NCBI RefSeq assembly: GCF_001618955.1
Contig: NZ_LVYV01000045.1
Location: 1 to 64,000, forward strand
From: Tardiphaga robiniae
GTDB taxonomy: Bacteria; Pseudomonadota; Alphaproteobacteria; Rhizobiales; Xanthobacteraceae
Direction: 5' to 3'
Length of the DNA: 64,000 bases
Shown here: one piece after another, positions 27,716 to 35,955 of the stretch
Layout: each line of letters starts with the position of its first letter
Numbering within the stretch: the stretch's first letter is position 1
Translations under genes and position numbers: made by a program
The notes under the pieces: generated by a model
Told to the model about the DNA's origin: nothing
Databases searched by the model: none
The model's input: only the letters and a program-made list of their open reading frames with translations

Positions 27716-28486
27716 CTACTTAAGAGTGATCCAGGCTGGCGCGTGATCGCTGGGATCCGGTTTGCCGCGCACCGCGCGGTACACGCCGGCCTTTTGGAGA
27801 TGCGGTCGCAGCGCAGGACTGAGAAGCAGATGATCGATGCGAAGACCGGCATCCCGCTCGAAGCGGTTTCGCCAATACGACCAGAACGTATACATCGGTT
27901 CGTCGGGATGGCATTCGCGAAGCGCATCGGCCCAGCCCTGCTTTAGCAATTTAGCAAACGCCGCCCGCCCCTCGGGTTGAACCAAGGCGTCCTTGTCCCA
28001 CGACTTCGTCGGATAGATATCGTTCGGCGTCGGCACGACGTTGAAGTCGCCGGCGATCACGGCGGGCGCACCGGATTTCAGCAGCTTGCCAGCGTGCGCG
28101 TTCAACCGCTTCAACCACGCCAGCTTGTAGTCGAATTTCGGTCCCGGCTGCGGATTGCCGTTGGGCGCGTAGACACACGCGATCAGCACGCCGCCGATGG
28201 CGGCCTCGATGTAGCGGCTCTGGTTGTCGTTGGCATCGCCTGGCAGGCTCCGTCGCGTCACCACGATCTCGGATTTCCGCGCGAGAATCGCAACGCCGTT
28301 CCAAGTTTTTTGACCGACCCACTCGGCTGCGTATCCGGCCTTGCCCAGCGCCCCTTCCGGAAACTCGGATTGAGCGGCCTTCAGTTCCTGAAGACAGACG
28401 ACGTCCGGTTTGGACGACTTCAGCCAAGCAAGCAGATTGGGAAGCCGCTTGTTGACGTTGTTCACGTTGAACGTCGCGATCTTCAC
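27716..28486 (-). CDS. xthA: Exodeoxyribonuclease III
   Basis: The 256-residue AP endonuclease/3'-5' exonuclease of base excision repair starts MKIATFNVNNVNKRLPNLLA. Metal and active-site residues are seen in VVCLQELKAAQSEFPEGALG, ACVYAPNGNPQPGPKFDYKL (catalytic Tyr/Asn region) and VIAGDFNVVPTPNDIYP. The C-terminal part has LRIDHLLLSPALRP and PDPSDHAPAWITL (catalytic Asp-His). It shares a four-base overlap with the damaged gene upstream, and lies near dinB in a DNA-repair/stress neighbourhood. Confidence 0.93.
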   Translation of the reverse strand: MKIATFNVNNVNKRLPNLLAWLKSSKPDVVCLQELKAAQSEFPEGALGKAGYAAEWVGQKTWNGVAILARKSEIVVTRRSLPGDANDNQSRYIEAAIGGVLIACVYAPNGNPQPGPKFDYKLAWLKRLNAHAGKLLKSGAPAVIAGDFNVVPTPNDIYPTKSWDKDALVQPEGRAAFAKLLKQGWADALRECHPDEPMYTFWSYWRNRFERDAGLRIDHLLLSPALRPHLQKAGVYRAVRGKPDPSDHAPAWITLK

Positions 28487-28825
28487 GCGTTCTCCCTCGT
28501 CCGACTTGCCCTCAGACTAGCGAACCATGCCGCATATGGCGTGTTCTTCACCATGTACCTGTTGACGTCCGGGTTGCCATTGGACCACCAGACCGGGCCG
28601 CGTTCGCCCAATGCCTGCTTGGCATCGTCCACGTCGCGATTGGCCGCCGCTTCCGCCTCCTCGTCACTTGCGTTCTTTGCGGTCCTGACCGCGCGTCGCG
28701 CCCGCATCAACTCGGTCACGAGCGCGGCCATTTTTGCTTCAGGCAAGAGGGATTGGCCAGGCGCAGAGGCGGCCCTTCACGACGAAGTACCTGCCGTCTG
28801 GCGTCACGGGATGCTGAAGCGTCAC
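28483..28825 (-). pseudogene. Conserved hypothetical gene with a one-base frameshift
   Basis: A GTG at 28825 opens VTLQHPVTPDGRYFVVKGRL then WRLANPS, where the frame runs off. One base lower, LPEAKMAALVTELMRARRAV continues to ERGPVWWSNGNPDVNRYMVK and NTPYAAWFASL. I recognise the joined product as a common rhizobial small protein with the two-part pattern GRLWR..NP and ERGPVWW..G.PD.NR. The lesion is one missing base in TCTTG at about 28749. The ATGA overlap with xthA is kept. A TTG at 28746 could in principle start the second half alone. Confidence 0.65.
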
Positions 28826-28853
28826 TTTCGATTGTCGGCCACGGGCCGACGCT

Positions 28854-29363
28854 TCAGGCCACCGCCTTCTTGTTGACGCCCTTCCGCAACGCGATGGTGT
28901 TCAGTTTGGTGTTGGCCGCCTTCTCTTCGTTGAGATTGGTCGTAAGCAGCCGCACGACGTCATCGTGCCCGAGCTCTTCCGCCCAAGCGATCAGGGTGCC
29001 ATAGCGCGCGATCTCGTAATGCTCGACGGCCTGGGAGTTAGCAACGATGGCGGCGTCCAGGACCGCCTTGTCGTCGATCTCGCTTGCGGTCGCCTTCGCT
29101 TCCTTGATGATGCCGTCGATGGCCGGGCAATCTGTCGCGCTAGGCTCCTTGCCGAGCTTCTTGAAGACCTGTTCCAGACGGCCGATCTGCTTCTCAGTTT
29201 CATCGAGATGCGACGACAGGCCTGCTGCGAGGTCCCGATTGGTCGCCTGCTGGATCATCTGCGGTAATGCTTTGGTGATCTGGTTCTCTGCGTAGTAAAT
29301 ATCCTGAAGCCCATGCAAGAACATGTCTTCCATTGTCTTGATGTCCTTGGTGAACAATCCCAT
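28854..29363 (-). CDS. DUF892 ferritin-like protein (YciE/YciF type)
   Basis: The 169-residue four-helix-bundle protein reads METDMFLHGLQDIYYAENQI-type at the start (MEDMFLHGLQDIYYAENQIT). Carboxylate and His ligands follow in LSSHLDETEKQIGRLEQVF and SQAVEHYEIARYGTLIAWAE, typical of DUF892. The family is associated with osmotic and general stress, biochemical role unsettled. A perfect EcfG-type promoter lies 48-72 bp upstream. A truncated relative sits at 14340. Confidence 0.9.
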   Translation of the reverse strand: MGLFTKDIKTMEDMFLHGLQDIYYAENQITKALPQMIQQATNRDLAAGLSSHLDETEKQIGRLEQVFKKLGKEPSATDCPAIDGIIKEAKATASEIDDKAVLDAAIVANSQAVEHYEIARYGTLIAWAEELGHDDVVRLLTTNLNEEKAANTKLNTIALRKGVNKKAVA

Positions 29364-29694
29364 CGCATCCTCCTGTGTCGAAAGCTGCCGCTTCGTGGCG
29401 GCAGGTCCAAAACGGCGACAACGATGTAGAGTTCCGTTAGGGCGGCCATCTTCGGTGACACGTCGAGGCTTCGAGTACGCGGCGACAGCTACCTAAAGTG
29501 CAAGCCAGAAGTACGAGCGCGCCGCGAACGGGATCAGCGCCAGCACACTCTTTGCAATCTGTCATTTCCTCAATTGTCCGATCGAGAAGATTTTGAGCCA
29601 GCGAAAACAAAAAAAGCCGCGCTAGCCCTAAATGCGTCTTTAACAGTCCCCTTCGGGGTCAGGAACAAGCGCGCGTTATATCGATTGACCGAGC
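29364..29694. other. Divergent intergenic region with a stress promoter
   Basis: About 330 bp without a gene. It contains the EcfG-like promoter of the DUF892 gene near its left end and, further right, the region upstream of the DUF6894-type gene. Confidence 0.5.
29411..29435 (-). promoter_or_regulatory. EcfG (general stress sigma) promoter of the DUF892 gene
   Basis: On the minus strand GGAAC (29435-29431), a 16-base spacer and CGTT (29414-29411) match the EcfG consensus exactly, ahead of the ATG at 29363. Confidence 0.75.
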
Positions 29695-29916
29695 ATGCCC
29701 AGATACTTTTTCCATCTCGCCGGACAAATCCCCGCTAACGACATTCTCGGCCACCAATGTGCCAGTGATGACGAGGCCAAGGATCACGGCAGCTTCATCG
29801 CCCATAGGATCGGGACAGAGAAGCCCACTATGATACGCAAAGAGAACTTTATCCGGGTGATGAACGAGAAAGGCGATGAGATCGCCAAGGTCCCCCTCGC
29901 CTCAACTAGGGTCTGA
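29695..29916 (+). CDS. DUF6894-type small protein
   Basis: The 73-residue product begins MPRYFFHLAGQIPANDILGH and continues with an acidic/Ala patch (CASDDEAKDHGSFIAHRIG) and a beta-rich end (FIRVMNEKGDEIAKVPLAS). The MPRYFFH start and the D.G....ddeeA layout are the signature of this family, multicopy in Bradyrhizobium and Methylobacterium. Function unknown. Confidence 0.75.
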   Translation: MPRYFFHLAGQIPANDILGHQCASDDEAKDHGSFIAHRIGTEKPTMIRKENFIRVMNEKGDEIAKVPLASTRV

Positions 29917-29943
29917 AACAATAGATCCGAGCAGGCCTTTGGT

Positions 29944-30105
29944 TTACTCTGGCATCGGCTTGGGATCTTCGTCGCCCGGCGCATCGCTTTCCAGCTCGCT
30001 TTTGGCCTGGTGCCAGAAGTCATCGGCCTTCCCTTCCGGGCGCCCCTCTCTCTCCCAAAGTTTATGAGCGTACTCTCGGATCTGTTCTTCTGAGTATTTG
30101 GGCAT
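29944..30105 (-). CDS. DUF2934 small protein
   Basis: The 53-residue product (MPKYSEEQIREYAHKLWERE, GRPEGKADDFWHQAKSELES) contains the IRE.A..LWEREGRPEG.A.D.W..A pattern that defines DUF2934. The domain is common in rhizobia, short and of unknown role. The gene is convergent with the DUF6894-type gene. Confidence 0.85.
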   Translation of the reverse strand: MPKYSEEQIREYAHKLWEREGRPEGKADDFWHQAKSELESDAPGDEDPKPMPE

Positions 30106-30126
30106 CGCAACGCACCTCACCGTCGG

Positions 30127-30279
30127 TTAGGTTCTAAAAAAAACGAAATATACGACGACAAAGGAAGTCACGACCAAGCCGAGGCTCCAAACTAAAACGT
30201 TGCGAACGGACGGCCGGGGCTCCGCGCCGCGTGCTTTGCGCGCCGACTTCACTTCGGCGCCATCTTCATCTTTTCCCAA
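30127..30279 (-). CDS. 50-residue single-helix membrane protein, TTG start
   Basis: AAAGGA precedes a TTG at 30279 with proper spacing. The product has a charged N-terminal half (GKDEDGAEVKSARKARGAEP) and one membrane helix (VLVWSLGLVVTSFVVVYFVF). There is no ATG in frame before an upstream stop. It lies immediately upstream of the DUF2934 gene on the same strand, a probable two-gene unit. Confidence 0.6.
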   Translation of the reverse strand: MGKDEDGAEVKSARKARGAEPRPSVRNVLVWSLGLVVTSFVVVYFVFFRT

Positions 30280-30300
30280 ATCATAATCCTTTCGCGACTT

Positions 30301-30515
30301 TTAGTTTGTCGCGCCACCAAGCGCCGTCTTGTTTCCAGCTTTGCTGCTTGGTGCGCTGACATGGACTTCGTGTCCCTGTCGGATGGCAAGGGATGCTGCG
30401 GCAACGGCAGCCTCAAATGCAGATTCTTTGGTCAGGCATTTTCCTTCAACATTCCCATCGTGAAGCACGCCCAACTATCTCCTGACTCGATAATTGCATA
30501 AGTTGCGAGTCCCAT
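30301..30515 (-). pseudogene. Small conserved gene with a one-base frameshift
   Basis: From the ATG at 30515 (after CGGAGATCACC) the frame reads MGLATYAIIESGDSW and soon stops. If one G is restored in the run TTGGGCG, it continues as GVLHDGNVEGKCLTKESAFE, AAVAAASLAIRQGHEVHVSA and ends at TAA 30301. The restored 71-residue protein resembles the small DUF2188-like proteins of this group. A homopolymer lesion makes this the clearest candidate for either a recent mutation or a sequencing error. Confidence 0.6.
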
Positions 30516-30739
30516 GGTGATCTCCGGAATGTTCGTTGTCGCCTGCCCCGGCGCGTTAAGCCGCCAGGCGAGCGGCTCTAACGTTGAAGCGCCAGAGCAA
30601 GGAAGCGCCACTAGGAAAGGCACATGGGCAAAGCCGCGCTGGGATTGTTGTTCCGTCGTTGCGCGATTTTTTCCAAGGGAACAAGAAACGGTCAACCGAC
30701 TTCAGCTTGCTCGGGGATATGAAACGAGCGAGGAAAAAC

Positions 30740-31078
30740 ATGAAGAAGATGTTGATAGCAGCTACAGCGGCAACACTAATCATTGCTCCTGCCGCATTTG
30801 CACAGAGCGGCGCAAATCCGAGCGCGCCTCAGGTCAATTCCGCAGGCAACGGTGTTACACAGCCCGGCACTACAAGCACGGGCACGGCAGTTGATCGCCC
30901 GACATCGAGCACTCCACACGCGGCGCCGCACGCTGCAGGATCGCAGACCGGCAACAATGCGAGCTCCCTTAGTGGCTCGAACGCTGCAACGGGTACGACA
31001 GGCTCCAATAGCTCTGCTGAAGGTCGCACTTCCGGTGGGGGTGGCGGCGCAGGCGGCGGTGCCGGTGGCGGCAACTAA
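30740..31078 (+). CDS. Secreted Gly/Ser/Thr-rich low-complexity protein
   Basis: The 112-residue product follows GAGGAAAAAC. The signal peptide is MLIAATAATLIIAPAAFAQ. The mature part is rich in Ser, Thr, Gly, Asn and Ala (TQPGTTSTGTAVDRPTSSTP) and ends with a run of glycines. It is probably a disordered periplasmic or surface protein. It is monocistronic with a strong terminator behind it. Confidence 0.75.
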   Translation: MKKMLIAATAATLIIAPAAFAQSGANPSAPQVNSAGNGVTQPGTTSTGTAVDRPTSSTPHAAPHAAGSQTGNNASSLSGSNAATGTTGSNSSAEGRTSGGGGGAGGGAGGGN

Positions 31079-31088
31079 CGCGAAAATT

Positions 31089-31113
31089 GGCCCCGGGAAA
31101 CCGGGGCCTTTTT
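31089..31113 (+). terminator. Rho-independent terminator
   Basis: Perfect stem GGCCCCGG / CCGGGGCC with loop GAAA followed by TTTTT, 11 bp after the stop of the Gly-rich protein gene. Confidence 0.92.
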
Positions 31114-31205
31114 CGTTACTCCAAAGGCCGATCGTCCTCGGTCGGCGTTCCCCTCTTTGGCGTAAGATGATCCGGTCGCTTTCTACTCAAGAGTAAGGCC
31201 GCGGA

Positions 31206-31382
31206 ATGAGTCCCCAAAAGCGCTGGACTGCGGAAGAGAATACACAACTGCTCGAAGCTGAAGACGAGCATCCGCGTGTTATCGCGAAAAAGCACCAGAC
31301 AACGACGCTTGCGATTGTCGCAAGAGCGTCACGCTTGCGGCAGGCAGCTAGATTAGAAAAGCCGCACCATCCCGAGGGATGA
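31206..31382 (+). CDS. 58-residue Myb/SANT-like HTH protein
   Basis: The product begins MSPQKRWTAEENTQLLEAED and continues PRVIAKKHQTTTLAIVARAS, the tryptophan-led HTH pattern of a single Myb/SANT repeat. It is preceded by GGA at the right spacing. A degenerate copy with clear nucleotide similarity is at 36381-36490. Related proteins are at 12571 and 35258. Confidence 0.55.
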   Translation: MSPQKRWTAEENTQLLEAEDEHPRVIAKKHQTTTLAIVARASRLRQAARLEKPHHPEG

Positions 31383-31626
31383 CGCGGCAAGTTTGTTCTG
31401 CGTCCATGCGATGGACGTAGGCTAAGAACATTAGACCGTTGTGTTCCGCAATGGAGCGAGGCGTGATGAGATGAGATGCGGTACCGCTACCGCGACAGCC
31501 GGGGTCATGCGTCAACTCGGTCATCGCCAGATGTGGGCGGGGTCGCCGGCTGGTACCCGACGTCATTCGCCCAGAGAGGTCAAACTTCTTTTTGCTTCCT
31601 CGCAGCCGCTTCTCGGTGACGTTCAT
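31348..31626 (-). CDS. Doubtful hypothetical protein
   Basis: A 92-residue reading (RSIAEHNGLMFLAYVHRMDA at the end) that overlaps the 3' end of the Myb-like gene by 35 bp. No family, ribosome site or context supports it; the C-terminal part looks more protein-like than the rest. Confidence 0.25.
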   Translation of the reverse strand: MNVTEKRLRGSKKKFDLSGRMTSGTSRRPRPHLAMTELTHDPGCRGSGTASHLITPRSIAEHNGLMFLAYVHRMDAEQTCRVIPRDGAAFLI

Positions 31627-31662
31627 TGGCGCGGACTAGGTGCCCCTCGGCTTTCAATCGGA

Positions 31663-33069
31663 TCAGGTGAACCGGTGGATTACTTCGAAGAGCCGATCAC
31701 AGATCCGAGCAAGGCTCCTTGTCGGCGCCGTCGCGACACCAAGCAGAAGCCCAGACTTGACGCCGTCGGTCGACACATACCAAGACGAAAGCGGCGATGG
31801 AGCCATGCCGAACGCCGAGACTTCGCGTGCGACCGCCAAATCTGACGTTCTGCTCGGAAATTTCAGCAATACGGCCAGGCCAGGCGTGGCGACGCGATCG
31901 GCGCCGACGGATGCCTGAAGACAATCCAGCAGCGCCTGCCGCTTGGCGGCATAGGCGCGCTTGGTGCGCCGGAGATGGCGCATGTAGTGACCCTCATGCA
32001 TGAACTCGGCGGTTGCGAGTTGCACCGCGGGGCCGGGGGCGGGCGCGAGACACGCAGCGACCTCCCCGAACCGATCGGCTAGTTCGACCGGTGCGACCAG
32101 GAAACCGAGCCGAACTGTCGGACTGATCGTTTTGCTGAACGAACCGATGTGAATGACGCGCGCGTCGCGGTCGAGCGACGCCAGTGCCGGCGCAGCCCTG
32201 CCGACCAGTTGCAGTTCGCTCAGATAGTCGTCTTCGATCACGTAGACCTGGTTCGCGGCGGCCCATGCGAGCAGACGTAGGCGCCGCTCAAGCGACAAAG
32301 TGGCACCGAGCGGCGCCTGCTGACCGGGCGTCACGACGACGAGCTTCGCGTCCGGATGGTGGCGCAGGCCATGATCGATATCGATGCCGTCGGCATCGAC
32401 CGGGATGGCGGCGAGGGATAGGCCTGCGAGTTCGAGTCCCTTTCTGGTGAATGGAAAGCCCGGATTTTCGACCCAGGCCGTCTGTCCACCGAGATTGAAC
32501 ACGCTGAGTGCCAGGCCGAGGCCTGCGCTGAAACCGCCGGTGACGATGACCTGCGATGGCAAACAATTGATGCCGCGGGCGATGGCCAGATAGCCGGCGA
32601 TTTCCCGCCTCAGTTCAAGCTCGCCGCGCGGGTCGGGATAAATGGGCGGCGCACTCGCCTCGGCACGGACCGCATGCGCGCGAATGCGTGCGAACAAGGT
32701 TGCCGGAAACGTCTCGATAGCCGGCACGCCCATCTGGAACAACGCAGGTCCCTGCGTCATCTCCCGATAGGTCTCCATGAACGAGCCTGCGTCCGGCGGC
32801 TGCTCGCGCTTGACGACAGCGCGCGGACGCAACGCGACGCGCGTGCCGGTCGCCCGCGAGGCTTCGATCAACTGGGCGGCGGCCAGCTTCTCGTAGGCCG
32901 TCCGCACGGTCCCGCGCGCGACACCAAGCTGCGCGGCGAGATCCTGCCATGACGGCAGACGCGCACCGGGCTCCAGCACGCCGCCCTCGATGGCGGTCGT
33001 CACGCCTTTTCGGATCTGCTCCGCCAAAGGGACTTTGGCTTTACGGTCGATATTCAGGTTCAGGGTCAT
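31663..33069 (-). CDS. MocR/PdxR-family transcription regulator (GntR HTH fused to aminotransferase fold)
   Basis: The 468-residue product starts at ATG 33069. Its N-terminal winged helix (LAEQIRKGVTTAIEGGVLEP, ARLPSWQDLAAQLGVARGTV) is of the GntR type. From about residue 110 it has a fold-type-I PLP domain with NPGFPFTRKGLELAG, VIEDDYLSELQLVG and the Schiff-base Lys in IHIGSFSKTISPTVRLG. MocR proteins bind PLP-linked ligands and usually control the divergent gene. Here that is the secreted cupin gene 88 bp away, which begins an operon with two more enzymes. Confidence 0.92.
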   Translation of the reverse strand: MTLNLNIDRKAKVPLAEQIRKGVTTAIEGGVLEPGARLPSWQDLAAQLGVARGTVRTAYEKLAAAQLIEASRATGTRVALRPRAVVKREQPPDAGSFMETYREMTQGPALFQMGVPAIETFPATLFARIRAHAVRAEASAPPIYPDPRGELELRREIAGYLAIARGINCLPSQVIVTGGFSAGLGLALSVFNLGGQTAWVENPGFPFTRKGLELAGLSLAAIPVDADGIDIDHGLRHHPDAKLVVVTPGQQAPLGATLSLERRLRLLAWAAANQVYVIEDDYLSELQLVGRAAPALASLDRDARVIHIGSFSKTISPTVRLGFLVAPVELADRFGEVAACLAPAPGPAVQLATAEFMHEGHYMRHLRRTKRAYAAKRQALLDCLQASVGADRVATPGLAVLLKFPSRTSDLAVAREVSAFGMAPSPLSSWYVSTDGVKSGLLLGVATAPTRSLARICDRLFEVIHRFT

Positions 33070-33157
33070 GGTGTCGAAGTATATGATTTCTTCGCGTTCT
33101 TGGTGCTTTTTTCTAGCCCAGCATGGGCCATCTTGGGGTTTGCAGAAGGAGAAGCCC

Positions 33158-33577
33158 ATGACGATCCGCACCCTTGTCACCATCGCCTGCGCCGCGCTCG
33201 CTTTCGCGGTCGCCGCGCCCGCCTCGGCACATGACGGCCAGACCGAAACGGTCACGCCCAAATTCAATCAGGCAATTCCGAACATCCCTGGTAAGTCGCT
33301 CGTCGCCGTTGAAGTCAACTATGCACCGGGCGCGGCATCGCCGCCGCACACCCATGCGATGTCCGCCTTCATCTATGCCTATGTGGTTTCGGGCGCGGTC
33401 GAGTCGAAGGTGAACGACGGCGAGACCCGCATTTACAAGTCCGGCGAGAGCTGGTCCGAACCGCCGAACGCGACCCATTCCATCAGCCGTAATGCGAGCA
33501 AGACCAGGTCTGCGAAGTTGCTCGCGGTCTTCGTCGTCGACTCCGACGACAAGACGCTCACCACGCGCATCAAGTGA
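33158..33577 (+). CDS. Secreted cupin-domain protein
   Basis: The 139-residue product follows GAAGGAG. It has a signal peptide (LVTIACAALAFAVAAPASA) and a single cupin barrel with metal-binding motif pieces PGAASPPHTHAMSAFIYAYV and GESWSEPPNATHSIS (two His, Glu and His positions). It may bind or oxidise a small molecule in the periplasm. It is first in a three-gene operon opposite the MocR regulator, which probably controls it. Confidence 0.88.
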   Translation: MTIRTLVTIACAALAFAVAAPASAHDGQTETVTPKFNQAIPNIPGKSLVAVEVNYAPGAASPPHTHAMSAFIYAYVVSGAVESKVNDGETRIYKSGESWSEPPNATHSISRNASKTRSAKLLAVFVVDSDDKTLTTRIK

Positions 33578-33596
33578 AACTCGAAGGATTGAAGCG

Positions 33597-34052
33597 ATGA
33601 CCAAAAGACTCGATTACAACCAGATTGCTCCGAACGGGATCAAGGCACTCGGCGGTGTCTATGGTTATGTCATGCAGAGCGGACTGTCGGGTGAGCTGGT
33701 GGATCTCGTTTATCTGCGGGTCTCGCAGATCAACAACTGCGCCTATTGTCTCGACATGCACACCCGCGACCTCATCAAGAAGGGCGTGAAGATCGAAAAG
33801 CTTGCGCTGGTGCAGGCGTGGGAAGAGGGTGGCAGTCTTTTCAGCGCGACGGAACGCGCCGCGCTGGCCTGGGCCGAGAGCGTCACGCGCGTCGCTGAGA
33901 CCGGCGTGCCGGATAGTTCTTACAGAGCCGCGCGTGAGGTTTTCGACGAGAAGCAGCTCGTCGACCTGACGATCGCGATCGGCCTGATGAACAGCTACAA
34001 CCGCCTGGCCATCAGCTTCCGGAATACGCCGCAGGCCGTACTCGAACATTGA
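33597..34052 (+). CDS. Carboxymuconolactone decarboxylase / AhpD-like protein
   Basis: The 151-residue helical protein carries the redox motif NCAYCLDMHT (CxxC followed by His), as in AhpD-like peroxidase partners. Conserved family positions are ALAWAESVTR and DLTIAIGLMNSYNRLAI. It may act as an alkylhydroperoxidase-like enzyme. It starts 19 bp after the cupin gene and is in the same operon. Confidence 0.9.
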   Translation: MTKRLDYNQIAPNGIKALGGVYGYVMQSGLSGELVDLVYLRVSQINNCAYCLDMHTRDLIKKGVKIEKLALVQAWEEGGSLFSATERAALAWAESVTRVAETGVPDSSYRAAREVFDEKQLVDLTIAIGLMNSYNRLAISFRNTPQAVLEH

Positions 34053-34091
34053 GCCCGTGCTGCACCGATCAAGTCACGATGAGGACAAGCC

Positions 34092-34736
34092 ATGACCCTT
34101 GAACAGATATCGGGAGTGCGCATCCCCGACAGCAAAATCGCGCGTGAAGTGACTGCGCTTATCCGTGACACTGAGAGCGATTTGCTCTTCCATCACTCCG
34201 TACGGGTCTATTTCTGGGGAGCCTTGACGGGAAAACGGACGGACCTGATCTTCGATCCCGAGCTACTTTACGCAGCGTCCATGTTCCACGACATCGGCCT
34301 CACCGCACATTACGAAAACAGCCATCTGCGTTTCGAAGTGGACAGCGCGAATGCCGCGCGCGATTTTCTTCGGGAGCATAGCATCTCCGAAAGCGATATC
34401 GAGACGGTCTGGAACGCTGTCGCTCTCCACACGACGCCCGGCATCCCTCAATTCATGCGCCCCGAGATTGCGCTGGTGCAGGCGGGCGCGGGCATGGATG
34501 TCGCTGGCCGCGGCTATGACCAATATACCGATGCGGAACGCGAGGCCGTGGTCGCCGCCTGTCCGCGCGGCCACGACTTCAAGCATGGAATTATCGATGC
34601 CTTTTATCAGGGCATGAAGCACCGCCCCGAGACCACCTTCGGAACATTCAACGACGACGTCCTTGCATTCAAGGATCCGAACTTTCGGCGGATCGATATG
34701 TGCAGCATCGTGCTTGCTTCGAAGTGGGACAGCTGA
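34092..34736 (+). CDS. HD-domain hydrolase (cyanamide hydratase-like)
   Basis: The 214-residue protein has the metal-binding pattern of an HD domain: LFHHSVRVYFWGALTG, then AASMFHDIGLTAHYEN, later VALHTTPGIPQF and GHDFKHGIIDAFYQG. Its size and layout are like the small cyanamide-hydratase/HD proteins found beside carboxymuconolactone-decarboxylase genes. Third gene of the MocR-linked operon; the substrate is unknown. Confidence 0.88.
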   Translation: MTLEQISGVRIPDSKIAREVTALIRDTESDLLFHHSVRVYFWGALTGKRTDLIFDPELLYAASMFHDIGLTAHYENSHLRFEVDSANAARDFLREHSISESDIETVWNAVALHTTPGIPQFMRPEIALVQAGAGMDVAGRGYDQYTDAEREAVVAACPRGHDFKHGIIDAFYQGMKHRPETTFGTFNDDVLAFKDPNFRRIDMCSIVLASKWDS

Positions 34737-34960
34737 ACCAAAGGAGCCGAGCAGGTCGAACATCAGAACCGTGGCGTTTATCGCAAGGTGCGAGCCATGA
34801 GCTCGGCGCGCGACGTATAACCCATGGAGTAGCCGATACATTAACCAAGCACCACCGGACGGCGGTCAGCCGGCAACGGTACCGCGCCAGGCGCTCGGAA
34901 CGAATCATCGGCCGCGCTCTTGAATCAAGTTCTCTTGCAGCGACGAATTGGGAGGCGAGA

Positions 34961-35191
34961 ATGTTGCTGACGGGGTTTGGAGCGCTGCTCGTCCTCGGCG
35001 GAGTCTTGTACATGGCACGCGCTGCTATTTGGCGGGGACCGCTTAGCGGCCCAGATTCCTCCCGGCCGGTTCGCGACACTCTGGAGCCGCCACGGCGCGG
35101 CATGAGATTCTTGGGGCTCGGAACGAACTGGCCGGGCATTCTCCTTATGGCAATCGGTGCAGTTCTGTTGGTGTCAGGGGCCAGTTTCTAG
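34961..35191 (+). CDS. Small two-helix membrane protein
   Basis: The 76-residue product follows GGGAGGCGAGA. It has two helices (LLTGFGALLVLGGVLYMARA and WPGILLMAIGAVLLVSGASF) and a Pro/Arg-rich loop between them. The pattern is conserved-looking in Bradyrhizobium; function unknown. Confidence 0.7.
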   Translation: MLLTGFGALLVLGGVLYMARAAIWRGPLSGPDSSRPVRDTLEPPRRGMRFLGLGTNWPGILLMAIGAVLLVSGASF

Positions 35192-35257
35192 ACCGCAAAT
35201 GTTCGCGCCATGCAGGGGTCGGTTACTCCGGAAATGGAGCGGCTTGCCGAGAAAGAG

Positions 35258-35464
35258 CTACCCTGGACAGACCTTCGCCCAATTTCTCTCTACCCCGTCC
35301 GGATCTAAGCGCCTCAGAGATAAATGCATCTCGTGCGCCCTGATCGTGACCGCTGCTCGCGTCCGCCCGATCGCTTTAGCGATATCTTTGGGCGGCAGCG
35401 TCCCGGCCAGCACACGGAGCATGGCCGTTTCATCGTCAGTCCAGGGCCGGTGGATCATCGCCAT
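35258..35464 (-). CDS. Small Myb/SANT-like HTH protein
   Basis: The 68-residue product reads MAMIHRPWTDDETAMLRVLA, then PPKDIAKAIGRTRAAVTIRA. It is a single tryptophan-led HTH with a GRT..AV recognition helix. The ATG at 35464 follows AGAGGTAACG; a longer start at 35506 lacks one. It belongs to the same loose set as the genes at 12571 and 31206. Confidence 0.65.
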   Translation of the reverse strand: MAMIHRPWTDDETAMLRVLAGTLPPKDIAKAIGRTRAAVTIRAHEMHLSLRRLDPDGVERNWAKVCPG

Positions 35465-35661
35465 CGTTACCTCTTGGTGTTGGCCCCAATCGTTCTGGTA
35501 ATGCAATTGCTAGACCAGATGAGCGATGTCAGATGTGCAAACGCGGGAATGGTACTCGCTTCCTCGTAGCGGTCGATGCCGACTCGATTCTGGAACTAAC
35601 AGTGTTTGCCGAAATTGAGTCGGCTGTTCAGTTGCGTCAGTCGAGTTTGCGGAGTTGCATT

Positions 35662-35955
35662 GTGTCCTGGTCGGCCCGATTTCCCGATCCTATAGCCCTG
35701 CCCGCTGGCGGTAAGCTGGCCACCCTGCAGGATGCCGGCGAGTATATCACCCGCTTGCCAAAGCAGGCGCACGACACACCACCGTGGCAGAATGCGATGC
35801 ACGTCTTGATCCAAGCGGCCGAGTATGACGGGCCTATTGAGTTCGCCCGACTCGGCATGCTGCAAGCACTCTTTCCCAAAGGCACGCCGGTTTACCACTC
35901 CGTCGACAAGGATCCGAAGTGGCGCAACCGCTACAAGCTCGTGAGGGATCAATGA
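35662..35955 (+). CDS. Small conserved hypothetical protein, GTG start
   Basis: The GTG at 35662 follows GCGGAG. The 97-residue product (LPAGGKLATLQDAGEYITRL, PKQAHDTPPWQNAMHVLIQA, AEYDGPIEFARLGMLQAL) is helical. It matches a pattern common in Bradyrhizobium, including the GG.LATLQDA..YI..LP segment. The stop overlaps the next ATG (ATGA), so it is coupled to the damaged gene that follows. Confidence 0.6.
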   Translation: MSWSARFPDPIALPAGGKLATLQDAGEYITRLPKQAHDTPPWQNAMHVLIQAAEYDGPIEFARLGMLQALFPKGTPVYHSVDKDPKWRNRYKLVRDQ

